This document shows, piece after piece, positions 52,914-61,171 of a DNA stretch of 61,253 nucleotides (positions are counted from its first letter, which is position 1; each line of letters opens with the position of its first letter). The notes beneath the pieces were generated by a model. It made no database searches. It saw only the letters and a program-made list of their open reading frames with translations, and had not been told where the DNA came from. The position numbers and the translations under genes were made by a program. The DNA lies in contig CAXBCP010000026.1 of assembly GCA_963974055.1 (NCBI GenBank), forward strand, positions 1 through 61,253. The letters are read 5' to 3'. The stretch is from CAXBCP01 sp963974055. GTDB taxonomy: Bacteria > Pseudomonadota > Alphaproteobacteria > MPNO01 > UBA830.

Positions 52914-53705
52914 TTAGGCCGCCTTGCGACGCCGAGAAATGTGAAGCGCCGCGATGCCGAGACCAAGCAGGGCCAGCATGCCGGGTTCGGGCACGCTGCT
53001 AACCTCTATCGGATCGTTCAGCCAATCCGAGATATTCTGGATGAACTCCGGTTCCTGAGGCGAAGCGGTTCGAAACAGGTCGACACTAGTGATTACCAGA
53101 ACTTCGCCGAGCCCGACGGAATAAAGGCTCGCGATACCGGCTGATACGATCACTTCAGCATTAGGGGCGGGATCGAGGATACTGCCGCAACCGTGCGAGA
53201 CCGATCCGACACCCGCGCCCAGCGGATTTGTCGTCGACGCGGTGCCGCTACTGGTATCGCATGCATCGGTGATTGTCGCGCCGATAATCTGTTCGATGGT
53301 TGCGTTGAAGTCGCTCCAGCCCGCATTGTCGGTGATAATCACGCCTTTATGGCCGGTCGAAATGAACGACGTAAGGTTCGTGACCTCCGCCGCGCCCAGC
53401 GCGCCGCCATTAGGATTGAGTTGCGCATTAACCCACACCGAGTCGACCCCGACGAACGATGCGGCATTGTCGAAGCTTGCGACTTGAAGCACCGCATGGT
53501 CGGCGTTGACGACCGACAGGAACGCCGTATTCGTCGGGTTGAAATAGCTATATGTCGTATCGCCACTTCCAACCGGGATATCCGTGAGAATTGTTCCCGC
53601 ATGGACATTGCCGGCGCTCGCTGCACCGAGAAGGAGCGCCGCTCCGGCCGCCAAACGCACCTGTTTGCGCAATACGGCGTAAACGCCCGATATCTTTGAG
53701 TTCAT
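52914..53705 (-). CDS. PEP-CTERM sorting-domain protein
   Basis: 263 aa from the ATG at 53705. Signal peptide with cleavage near SAGNVHA. The mature part has TSFISTGHKGVIITDNAGWSDFN near residue 110, resembling class-I-glutaminase-like sugar/peptide domains, and two Cys (DACDTSSG and SHGCGS) that could pair. It ends VPEPGMLALLGLGIAALHIS then RRRK, the full exosortase signal. A sigma-54 promoter lies 48 bp upstream. Catalytic residues of a glutaminase are not evident, so a structural role is likelier. Confidence 0.9.
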   Translation of the reverse strand: MNSKISGVYAVLRKQVRLAAGAALLLGAASAGNVHAGTILTDIPVGSGDTTYSYFNPTNTAFLSVVNADHAVLQVASFDNAASFVGVDSVWVNAQLNPNGGALGAAEVTNLTSFISTGHKGVIITDNAGWSDFNATIEQIIGATITDACDTSSGTASTTNPLGAGVGSVSHGCGSILDPAPNAEVIVSAGIASLYSVGLGEVLVITSVDLFRTASPQEPEFIQNISDWLNDPIEVSSVPEPGMLALLGLGIAALHISRRRKAA

Positions 53706-53984
53706 GGAAAACAAATCCCTAATGCTGATTCATCGCTTCTGACAAGGTGGGAAGCAAGATTCATGCCAGCCTTGTTAGATTGAATGATTTCAGCGACTTA
53801 TGCGTTGAACGCTCGGCCCGAATCGCCAAACTGTAAAATCCACCGACACTCAAGCGTCAACAGCGACCGTTCCATGGATAGTCGGAATGTCCGCAATTGG
53901 CTAAGCGGACATGAGAGAGCCTCCCAGTTTTAGGGACAATGAGTCGTTAGCTGCGGCCCCAAAGCCCGGGAGGTGCTGGTCGGT
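53706..53984 (-). other. Promoter region of the second PEP-CTERM gene
   Basis: 279 bp between leftward genes. Holds the sigma-54 promoter at 53753-53768; the sequence between 53769 and 53984 has no further gene and is where an enhancer-binding protein site would be expected. Confidence 0.6.
53753..53768 (-). promoter_or_regulatory. Sigma-54 (-24/-12) promoter of the second PEP-CTERM gene
   Basis: On the minus strand TGGCATG-AATC-TTGCT, again matching TGGCAYR-N4-TTGCW completely. Start predicted near 53742, so the leader is about 37 nt. Confidence 0.8.
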
Positions 53985-55097
53985 TCAGGGGGCGAGTGCG
54001 GCCGCCTGTTCGCTCAGGCTGTCGAGCTTGTCCTCGATCACGCTGCGGTCGAGGTCGCGGGTGATGAATACCAGCCGCGACCGGCGGTCGTCATCGGGCC
54101 AGGCGGCGAGTTCCGCCGGGTCATGGAACAGGTGCTGGACGCCGTGCACGGCAATCGGCTTGTCGCGGCCGGCAATGTTCAGGATGCCCTTGATGCGCAG
54201 CAGCTTTTCGCCGTGCTGGCCGATCAGGATCCGGATCCAGGCGACGAAGGCCTCCCAGTCGAGTGGTTCGTCGCGGGTGATGCAGAACGCGGAGATGGAG
54301 GCGTCGTGCCGGTTCAGGTCGTGGGCATGATGGTGATCGTGGCCGTGATCGTGCTCGTGCTCGTGACCATCGTGGCCGTGACCTTCATGGTCGTTGGGGG
54401 CATAGGATTCGTCGCGCAGCCAGCGGCGGACATCGACGGACTTGGTTTTCGGGTCGTACAGCCCGGTATCGAACAGGACTCCGGGGGCGAGGTCGCCCAT
54501 CACCGCGAGGTGCCGCGGGGCGCCGGGGTTGAGCGCCGCCAGACGGTCTTCGAGCGCGCGGAGCTCCGCCGGTTCCACCAGGTCGGATTTCGTGATCACG
54601 ATGCGGTCGGCGACGGCCACCTGTTTCACGGATTCCTCGTGGCGGTTCAGCTGACCGTCGGCATTGACCGCGTCGACGGTGGTGATGATGCCGTCCAGCG
54701 CATAGCGGTTCGAGACCACGGGCGCGGTCATCAGCATGTGGATGATCGGCGCCGGGTCGGCAAGGCCGGTGGTTTCGATCAGCACGCGGCGGAAATAGGG
54801 CACCTTTTCCTTTACCCGCCTGATGAACAGGTCGGAGAGCGCGTTGACCAGATCGCCCTGCACCGTGCAGCACAGGCAGCCGGCATTGAGCAGCACCGTG
54901 TTGTCGTCGATCCGCTCGACAAGCTGGTGGTCCAGCCCGATCTCGCCGAACTCGTTGATGAGCACGGCGGTTTCGACCATGTCCGGGTGCTTGACCAGGC
55001 GGTTCAGCAGCGTCGTCTTGCCGCTGCCGAGAAACCCCGTCAGCAGGGATACCTGAACCGGTTCCGTCTCCGGCGCGGCGCCAGGGGCGTCAGTCAT
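53985..55097 (-). CDS. CobW/COG0523-family GTPase, putative metal chaperone
   Basis: 370 aa. GTPase motif GFLGSGKTT at 21-29, the metal-binding GCLCC at 73-77, and ETTGLADP as Walker B-like. A His-rich loop at about 235-262 (HEGHGHDGHEHEHDHGHDHH) could hold several zinc or other metal ions. The CobW_C domain follows. Such proteins deliver zinc or cobalt to target enzymes. The last 8 nt of metC overlap its start, so the GTPase is made from the same message as a PLP enzyme. Zinc limitation (Zur) is the usual control but no Zur box is seen. Confidence 0.9.
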   Translation of the reverse strand: MTDAPGAAPETEPVQVSLLTGFLGSGKTTLLNRLVKHPDMVETAVLINEFGEIGLDHQLVERIDDNTVLLNAGCLCCTVQGDLVNALSDLFIRRVKEKVPYFRRVLIETTGLADPAPIIHMLMTAPVVSNRYALDGIITTVDAVNADGQLNRHEESVKQVAVADRIVITKSDLVEPAELRALEDRLAALNPGAPRHLAVMGDLAPGVLFDTGLYDPKTKSVDVRRWLRDESYAPNDHEGHGHDGHEHEHDHGHDHHHAHDLNRHDASISAFCITRDEPLDWEAFVAWIRILIGQHGEKLLRIKGILNIAGRDKPIAVHGVQHLFHDPAELAAWPDDDRRSRLVFITRDLDRSVIEDKLDSLSEQAAALAP

Positions 55098-56265
55098 TTC
55101 CGTTCAGGCGGTTGAAGCCTTTCTGAAGGTCCTCGATAAGATCTTCGGGGTCTTCGAGACCGGCATGGATGCGGATCAGCTGTCCCTTGTCCTTCCATTC
55201 CGTCGCGGTGCGGTTGCCGGCGGGATTGGCGGGCATGATCAGGCTTTCATAGCCGCCCCAGCTCGCGCCCATGGCGTAAAGCTCCATGCCGTCGAGCAGC
55301 GCGTGGATACGGGCTTCGGGAAATTCGTCCTTCAGGACGAAGGAAAACAGACCGCTCGCGCCGGTGAAGTCGCGTTTCCAGATGTCGTGGCCGGGATGTT
55401 CCGGCAGGGCGGGGTGGAGAACGCGGTCGACCTCCGGCCGGGCCTGCAGCCATTTGGCCAGTCTGATGCCGGTCTCCTGGTGGCGGTCGAGGCGGACTTT
55501 CAGCGTGCGCAGCCCGCGCAGCGCGAGATACACGTCGTCGGGGCCCGAATTCGCACCCAGCACGGCGGCGGACGGGCGCACCGTATCCCATTGCTCCTCG
55601 GTCGTGGTGATGAGGCCCATCATCACGTCGGAATGGCCGACGATATACTTGGTCGCCGCCATCGCGCAGACATCGACGCCATTCTCGAACGGCTTGAAAT
55701 AGATGCCGGCGGACCACGTGTCGTCCATGATCACCACGCAGCCGGCCTTGTGGGCTTCCTCGGCGATGGCCGGGATATCCTGCATGTCGAACGTCACCGA
55801 TCCGGGCGCTTCGACATAGACGATTTTGGTGTTTTCGCGGATGAGATCCTTGATGCCGGCGCCGATTTTCGGATCGTAATAGGTCGTTTCGACGCCGAAC
55901 CGGCCGATGATGTTGTCGCAGAAATTGCGCGCCGGGCCGTAAACGCAGTCGACCATCAGGATGTGGTCGCCCTGCTTGAGGTAGGCGAGCATCGCGGCGT
56001 TGATCGCCGCCAGCCCGGATGCGACCGCGACCGAGCGGTAGCCGCCGGAAACCGCGGCAAAGGCTTCTTCCAGCGCATCGTGGGTCGGCGTGCCGTGGCG
56101 TCCGTAGGTATAGACCCCGGGTTCCCAGCGGTTTTCGCGACGCCGGTTCATCTCGGCGACGCTGCCCCAGGCGATGGTGGACGCGTGATAAACCGGCGGA
56201 TTGATAATGCCGAAATTGGCATCGGGATCGCGCCCCTTATGGACGATTTTGGTATCTTCTTTCAC
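55090..56265 (-). CDS. metC: Cystathionine beta-lyase
   Basis: 391 aa, Cys/Met-metabolism PLP enzyme. PLP-binding Lys206 lies in AATKYIVGHSDVMMG; YGRHGTPTHDALEEA and VASGLAAINAAML are family-typical phosphate and ring contacts, and ASWGGYESLIMPANP points to MetC rather than cystathionine gamma-synthase. It cleaves cystathionine to homocysteine, pyruvate and ammonia. Upstream sseA is close, so a sulfur operon is likely. Confidence 0.88.
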   Translation of the reverse strand: MKEDTKIVHKGRDPDANFGIINPPVYHASTIAWGSVAEMNRRRENRWEPGVYTYGRHGTPTHDALEEAFAAVSGGYRSVAVASGLAAINAAMLAYLKQGDHILMVDCVYGPARNFCDNIIGRFGVETTYYDPKIGAGIKDLIRENTKIVYVEAPGSVTFDMQDIPAIAEEAHKAGCVVIMDDTWSAGIYFKPFENGVDVCAMAATKYIVGHSDVMMGLITTTEEQWDTVRPSAAVLGANSGPDDVYLALRGLRTLKVRLDRHQETGIRLAKWLQARPEVDRVLHPALPEHPGHDIWKRDFTGASGLFSFVLKDEFPEARIHALLDGMELYAMGASWGGYESLIMPANPAGNRTATEWKDKGQLIRIHAGLEDPEDLIEDLQKGFNRLNGND

Positions 56266-56319
56266 TTGGCACCCGGAATTCTTTGAGGAAGGTAGGGCCG
56301 CACCATACCCGCGCCGCGG

Positions 56320-57171
56320 TCAGGTTTCTACAGGGGTATCGGGGCTGCTGCCCCATTCCGTCCAGGAACCGTCATAGACCGCAACGTCGTCCCGGCCGGT
56401 GAGATGCAGCGCGAGGGCGAGCACGCAGGCGGTGATGCCGGAACCGCAACTTGTAATCACCGGCCGGCCGGGGGCGATCCCGGCGCCGGCAAGACGGTCG
56501 GCAAGATCCGCCTGCGGGCGGACCGTCGCGGTGTCCGGGTCGATCAGCGTATTGAAGGGCAGGTTCAGGCTGCCCGGGATATGCCCGGACCGGCATTCGG
56601 GGCGGGGCTCCGGGTCGGTACCGGCAAAGCGGCCGGCCGACCGGGCGTCGAGAACCTGCGCCGCCGGGTTTTCGATATTGGCGCGGAGATCGTCGAGCGA
56701 CCGGATCATCGCCGGGTTGAACGTGGCGGAAAAATCGACGTCGGGTATCGACGGCGCATCGTCGCTGACGGCGCGGCCTTCGGCCTGCCATTTGACCTGG
56801 CCGCCGTTGAGCAGGGATACCCGGTCATGGCCGAAGGCGCGCAGCATCCACCACGCCCGGGCCGAGGTCATCATGCTGACATTGTCGTAAACCACCACGT
56901 GATGATCGTTCGAGATGCCGAGCGCCTTCATATGGCGCGCGAACGTCGCTTCGTCGGGCATCATGTGGGGCAGGGACGAAGACGGGTCGGCGACGGCGTC
57001 GATGTCCCAGAAGACCGCGCCCGGAATATGGGCGGCGCTGAATTCCGCTGCACCGCTGCGTCCGGCGGCGGGCATGTGCCACGACGCATCGACAATGCGA
57101 ATGGAGGAATCGTCGATATTGTCCGCCAGCCAGTGCGTTTCGACCAGTGCCGGAACCGGATCATGCGCCAT
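56320..57171 (-). CDS. sseA: 3-mercaptopyruvate sulfurtransferase
   Basis: 283 aa, two rhodanese domains. C242 sits in the active-site loop TSCGSGITACV, with the CGSG(I/V)T(A) sequence that separates MST from thiosulfate sulfurtransferase (CRxGxT). SAAHIPGAVFWDIDAVAD and SGHIPGSLNLPF mark the two domain structural cores. It moves sulfur from mercaptopyruvate to thiols or cyanide and links with the neighbouring metC to cysteine/methionine sulfur flow. Confidence 0.92.
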   Translation of the reverse strand: MAHDPVPALVETHWLADNIDDSSIRIVDASWHMPAAGRSGAAEFSAAHIPGAVFWDIDAVADPSSSLPHMMPDEATFARHMKALGISNDHHVVVYDNVSMMTSARAWWMLRAFGHDRVSLLNGGQVKWQAEGRAVSDDAPSIPDVDFSATFNPAMIRSLDDLRANIENPAAQVLDARSAGRFAGTDPEPRPECRSGHIPGSLNLPFNTLIDPDTATVRPQADLADRLAGAGIAPGRPVITSCGSGITACVLALALHLTGRDDVAVYDGSWTEWGSSPDTPVET

Positions 57172-57232
57172 TTTATGCTCCCTTTATGCCACCGCCCGAA
57201 AATAGAGGGTTTTTCGCCCAATGTAAGCGTGG

Positions 57233-57263
57233 ACGAAAAAAAGGCCGTCCCGGGGGGACGGCC
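57233..57263 (-). terminator. Rho-independent terminator after the small ORF
   Basis: On the minus strand GGCCGTCCC / GGGACGGCC with a 2-nt loop (57243-57262), then TTTTTTT. It lies about 120 nt past the small ORF at 57385-57582 and insulates sseA. Its presence argues that the small ORF is transcribed. Confidence 0.85.
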
Positions 57264-57384
57264 AGAGTTCGGAGGGGTCGGCGAAGTAAAAGGTGGGACG
57301 AACGGCCGAAACTGCCCTGCCCGAGGCCGTTCGTCCCGCGCACAACGGGGAGCGAGCCCGCATGTGCGCTGTCGGGGAAGTCGT

Positions 57385-57582
57385 TCAGGGGCGGGCGCCG
57401 TGAACGCTGATGCGCGGGAAAACCCGGGATTCGATGCGCCGGAAATACACGTTCCGGCTGCCGACGACGATGTGATCGGCGGTATAGGCATCCCGTGGTG
57501 AAATCCGGGGACCACGTGTTACAATCGTCACCGAACGATGTGTGGTTGGAGTTTCCGTGGCACCGAGAATGATATTGGTCAT
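57385..57582 (-). CDS. Small protein of unknown function, 65 aa
   Basis: Starts MTNIILGATETPTTHRS with an AGGA site 8 nt upstream. The rest is basic with SRNVYFRRIESRVFPRISVHG. No signal peptide, membrane segment or Cys. A strong terminator follows, and the gene diverges from the PepSY operon. I do not recognise it; it could be a small basic nucleic-acid- or membrane-associated protein. Confidence 0.5.
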   Translation of the reverse strand: MTNIILGATETPTTHRSVTIVTRGPRISPRDAYTADHIVVGSRNVYFRRIESRVFPRISVHGARP

Positions 57583-57656
57583 CAGACAATTCCTGTCGTC
57601 AGTTCCTGTGTTACCGACGCCATTATTGCGGCCGGGCGCTGAGCAGGACCTGAACG

Positions 57657-57679
57657 GTCCGTTCATCCTCCGTTCATCC
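57657..57679 (+). promoter_or_regulatory. Candidate response-regulator binding site
   Basis: Two perfect copies of CCGTTCATCC (57659-57668 and 57670-57679), one helical turn (11 bp) apart, as expected for tandem binding of an OmpR/PhoB-type dimer. The site lies 22 bp before the first gene of a PepSY-regulator-kinase operon. Confidence 0.5.
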
Positions 57680-57700
57680 GCGGGCGGGCAGATTGCGCCC

Positions 57701-58054
57701 GTGAGACGCACATTTTTGATCGGAGCGGGGGCTTTCGCCGTAGCGTGTTTGCTGCCACAGCCCGGCTATGCCCAATCGGACGCAAAGGCGCATGAACGCG
57801 CCCGGAAAGCCGTCAAGTCCGGCCAGATACTGCCGCTCAAGAAGGTTCTTCAGCGTATCTCGAAGAAATACCCGGGCAAGGTCGTCGATGCCGACGTGCG
57901 CGAGGTCCCCGACAAGAAGACAAAACGCAAGGAATGGCTCTATTTCCTGAAGGTCGTGGATACCAAGGGCAGGGTGACGGACCTGGTTGTCGACGCCAAA
58001 ACCGCGAAAGTCCGTCTTGCAAAGCGCGGCGGCCCGCTGAAAAAGAAAAAGTGA
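57701..58054 (+). CDS. PepSY-domain periplasmic protein
   Basis: 117 aa, GTG start. RRTFLIGAGAFAVACLLP has a twin-arginine RRxFL form; cleavage near GYAQS. The mature PepSY domain has ILPLKKVLQRISKKYPGKVVDADVRE and VTDLVVDAKTAKV. It is Lys-rich at the end. PepSY proteins beside PhoPQ-type pairs probably modulate the sensor or inhibit a protease. It lies 4 nt before the regulator gene. Confidence 0.82.
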   Translation: MRRTFLIGAGAFAVACLLPQPGYAQSDAKAHERARKAVKSGQILPLKKVLQRISKKYPGKVVDADVREVPDKKTKRKEWLYFLKVVDTKGRVTDLVVDAKTAKVRLAKRGGPLKKKK

Positions 58055-58058
58055 TCCG

Positions 58059-58733
58059 ATGAGAGCCCTCGTAGTCGAAGACGATCAGGACCTCGCGCGC
58101 CAGCTGACCGACGCCCTGACCGAAAACGGCTATGCCGTCGATACGGCCCATGACGGCGAGGAAGGCCATTTCCTGGGCGATACCGAACCCTATGATATCG
58201 TCGTTCTGGATATCGGCCTGCCGGTGATGGACGGCATCGAGGTCCTCGAACAGTGGCGGTCGGCGGAGCGGGCGATGCCGGTGCTGGTACTGACCGCGCG
58301 CGACCGGTGGCGCGAGAAAATCGCCGGGCTGGACGCGGGCGCCGACGACTACGTCACCAAGCCGTTCCAGATGGAAGAGGTCCTCGCGCGGATTCGCGCC
58401 CTCGTGCGGCGTTCGACGGGGAATACGTCGCCGGTGCTCACGGTCGGCGCAGTGTCGCTGGACCCCAGCGCATCGCATGTGACGGTCGAAGACCGCCAGA
58501 TCAAGCTGACGGCCCATGAATACAAGCTGCTGTCCTATCTGATGCATCACAAGGGCAAGGTGCTGTCCCGGACCGAGCTGATCGAACATATCTACGCCCA
58601 GGATTTCGACAAGGATTCGAACACCATCGAAGTCTTTATCGGCCGGTTGCGGCGAAAGCTGGGGGTCGACGTCATCCATACGATCCGGGGGCTCGGCTAC
58701 AAGCTGTCTGACGAGGATGAAGCGGCGGTTTAA
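58059..58733 (+). CDS. Response regulator, OmpR/PhoB family (PhoP-like)
   Basis: 224 aa. Receiver domain with acidic D8/D9, phosphoacceptor D51 in VVLDIGLP, and Lys in TKPF. The C-terminal winged helix has YKLLSYLMHHKGKVLSRTELIEHIY and VFIGRLRRKLG-type recognition. It probably binds the CCGTTCATCC repeats upstream. The kinase start lies within its last codons. Confidence 0.93.
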   Translation: MRALVVEDDQDLARQLTDALTENGYAVDTAHDGEEGHFLGDTEPYDIVVLDIGLPVMDGIEVLEQWRSAERAMPVLVLTARDRWREKIAGLDAGADDYVTKPFQMEEVLARIRALVRRSTGNTSPVLTVGAVSLDPSASHVTVEDRQIKLTAHEYKLLSYLMHHKGKVLSRTELIEHIYAQDFDKDSNTIEVFIGRLRRKLGVDVIHTIRGLGYKLSDEDEAAV

Positions 58734-60099
58734 CACCCGTTCGCTTGCCACGCGGCTGATCCTCGGCTCTGCCGTCTGGATCGTCGCGGCGCTGGTGGTG
58801 GGCGGGCTGTTGCTCGCCGGGCTGTTTCAGGGGCATGTCCAGCGCATTTTCGACGACCGTCAGGCGATCATGCTGGACAGTCTGATCGTGGTGACCCGTA
58901 TCAATGATGACGGACGCCTTGAACTGACGCAGGACCCGGGGGATCCCGAATTCGAGCGCCCGCTGTCTGGCCGGTACTGGCAGATCACCCCGCAGAGCGG
59001 CGCGCCGCTGCGCTCCAGGTCGCTCTGGGATCAGACGCTGCAGCTGTCCGGCACCGCGAAACAGACCCAGGGCCGGCGGCGTTACATCGTGCGCGGGCCG
59101 CGGGACGAGGAACTCCGCGTTCTCGAACGCGATATCACGCTTCCCGGGTCGGACAAGGTTTACCGTTATGCGGTCGCCATCGATTACGCCGAAATCGAAG
59201 GACTTGTTCAGCCGTTTATCGTCACCCTGGCCTGGTCCCTGGGCGTGCTCGGCATCGGCCTGGTGATCGGTGCGATGGTCCAGGTGCGTTACGGGCTCCG
59301 GCCGCTCGGCCATATCCGCGAAGCGCTGTCGGCGATCCGGTCGGGACGGACGGAACGGCTGGAAGGAAATTTTCCAACCGAGGTCAGGCCGCTTGCCGAT
59401 GAAATCAACCTGTTGCTCGACCATATCGGCGAGGTGGTCGAGCGCGCCCGCACCCATGTCGGCAATCTCGCCCATGCCCTGAAAACGCCTTTGACGGTCC
59501 TGACGAACGAGGCCGGCACCGAGGAAGGGCAACTGGCGAACACCGTGCGCCGCCAGACCGACACGATGCGGCGCCGGGTCGATCATTACCTGACCCGGGC
59601 GCAGACGGCGGCGACGGCCGGCGTGATCGGCGCGCGGCTGGATGCGCGTCCGGTGCTCGACGACCTGGCGCGGACGCTGGCCCGGATTCACCGGTTTTCC
59701 CATCTCGATATCCGGATCGTCGCGCAGGACGAAATTCCGGCGTTTCGGGGCGACCGCCAGGACCTGGAGGAAATGGCCGGAAACCTTATGGAAAACGCCT
59801 GCAAGTGGGCGACGGAAAAAGTCCGCGTTATCGCCGACGGCGCGGACGGCGAATTGCGGATCGCGATCGAGGACGACGGGCCGGGGCTTCCGGTCGCCGA
59901 CCGGAAAAAGGCGCTGGCGCGCGGCGGCCGGCTGGACGAAACCGTCCAGGGCTCCGGGCTCGGTCTGTCGATCGTCCAGGAAATCGCATCGCTTTACGGC
60001 GGCGCGTTTACGCTCGGGGATTCGGCGATGGGCGGATTGCGGGCGGTGCTTACGCTGCCGGCCGCTCCGACGGAAGCGATGCGCCCGGCAGCGGAATAG
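58717..60099 (+). CDS. Sensor histidine kinase, PhoQ-like
   Basis: 460 aa, overlapping the regulator by 17 nt. Two membrane segments (about 13-37 and 166-190) bracket a 130-residue periplasmic sensor. HAMP-like region follows, then the phosphorylated His253 in NLAHALKTPL, the PhoQ-type H-box. ATP-binding motifs are NLMENACKWA (N-box), DDGPGLP and GSGLGLSIVQEI. The signal could be cations, antimicrobial peptides or envelope stress. Confidence 0.93.
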   Translation: MKRRFNTRSLATRLILGSAVWIVAALVVGGLLLAGLFQGHVQRIFDDRQAIMLDSLIVVTRINDDGRLELTQDPGDPEFERPLSGRYWQITPQSGAPLRSRSLWDQTLQLSGTAKQTQGRRRYIVRGPRDEELRVLERDITLPGSDKVYRYAVAIDYAEIEGLVQPFIVTLAWSLGVLGIGLVIGAMVQVRYGLRPLGHIREALSAIRSGRTERLEGNFPTEVRPLADEINLLLDHIGEVVERARTHVGNLAHALKTPLTVLTNEAGTEEGQLANTVRRQTDTMRRRVDHYLTRAQTAATAGVIGARLDARPVLDDLARTLARIHRFSHLDIRIVAQDEIPAFRGDRQDLEEMAGNLMENACKWATEKVRVIADGADGELRIAIEDDGPGLPVADRKKALARGGRLDETVQGSGLGLSIVQEIASLYGGAFTLGDSAMGGLRAVLTLPAAPTEAMRPAAE

Positions 60100-60102
60100 G
60101 CG

Positions 60103-61086
60103 CTACAGGTCGACTGTCCACATCTGGGCGTCCGGATAGCGGCTGCCGGCGGTGAAATCCGGCGGAATGGAATCGTACAGTTCCTGAATTTCGGCGTCGC
60201 TGAGGCTTATTTCGGTCGCGGCGACGTTCAGGTTCAGATGTTCGATCCGCTTGCTGCCGGGAATAGGCAGGACGTTGTCGCCCTGGGCGAGGACCCAGGC
60301 CAGCGCGATCTGCGCCGGCGTGCAGCCCTTTGCCCTGGCCAGCGCTTCGATGGGGGCGATCACGGCGACATTGTGTTTCAGGTTGTCGCCCTGGAACCGC
60401 GGATGGTCGCGGCGCCGGTCCTTGTCCGACATGTCGCCGTCGCTCTTGATCGCGCCGGTCAGCATGCCGCGGCCGAGCGGGGAATAGGCGACATAGGTGA
60501 CGCCGAGTTCCTTGCAGACGGGCAGGTGGTCGTTCAGCGCGAACTGGGTCCAGAGCGACAGTTCGCTCTGCAGGGCCGAAATCGGATGGACGGCATGGGC
60601 GCGGCGCAGGGTTTCGGACGAGCACTCCGACAGGCCGAGTGTGCGTACCTTGCCTTCCTTGACCAGGTCGGACATCGCGCCGACGGTGTCCTCGATCGGG
60701 ACCTGCCTGTCGACCCGGTGCTGGAAATAGAGGTCGATGACGTCGAGGTTCAGGCGCTTGAGGCTCGCCTCGCAGGCTTCGCGCACGTATTCGGGACGCC
60801 CGTCCGCGCCGCGTTCTGAATCCCGGGCATAGATATTGCCGAACTTGGTGGCGAGCACGACCTTGTCGCGCCGCCTCTCGATTGCCTTGCCGACAAGGGT
60901 TTCGTTGGATCCGCCGCCATAGGCGTCCGCCGTATCTATAAAGCTGACGCCGCTGTCGATGGCCGCCTGGATCGTCGCGATGGATTCGTTCTCGTCTGCC
61001 GGGCCGTAGATACCCGTCATCGTCATGCAGCCGAGACCGATCTCGGAGGTTTCGATGTCGCTGTTGCCGAGTATGCGCGTTTTCAT
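60103..61086 (-). CDS. Aldo/keto reductase
   Basis: 327 aa. The catalytic tetrad fits Asp and Tyr in DTADAYGGGSNE, Lys in VVLATKFG and His in YFQHRVDRQVP. Late IPGSKRIEHLNLNV-type sequence binds the NADPH phosphate. No signal peptide. The gene stands alone and reduces carbonyls with NADPH; substrate not predicted. Confidence 0.93.
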   Translation of the reverse strand: MKTRILGNSDIETSEIGLGCMTMTGIYGPADENESIATIQAAIDSGVSFIDTADAYGGGSNETLVGKAIERRRDKVVLATKFGNIYARDSERGADGRPEYVREACEASLKRLNLDVIDLYFQHRVDRQVPIEDTVGAMSDLVKEGKVRTLGLSECSSETLRRAHAVHPISALQSELSLWTQFALNDHLPVCKELGVTYVAYSPLGRGMLTGAIKSDGDMSDKDRRRDHPRFQGDNLKHNVAVIAPIEALARAKGCTPAQIALAWVLAQGDNVLPIPGSKRIEHLNLNVAATEISLSDAEIQELYDSIPPDFTAGSRYPDAQMWTVDL

Positions 61087-61171
61087 GACTGGCTCCCTAG
61101 ACGTGTTTGTACGTGTTTGTTTACTTATTTAAGCAGGGTTGCCGTCCTGACTGCAATGCAGTGCGCGGGCG

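Noticed and set aside
56266..56319. SAM-responsive riboswitch before metC
   Set aside because: Only 54 bp separate sseA from metC and no riboswitch-like fold could be seen.
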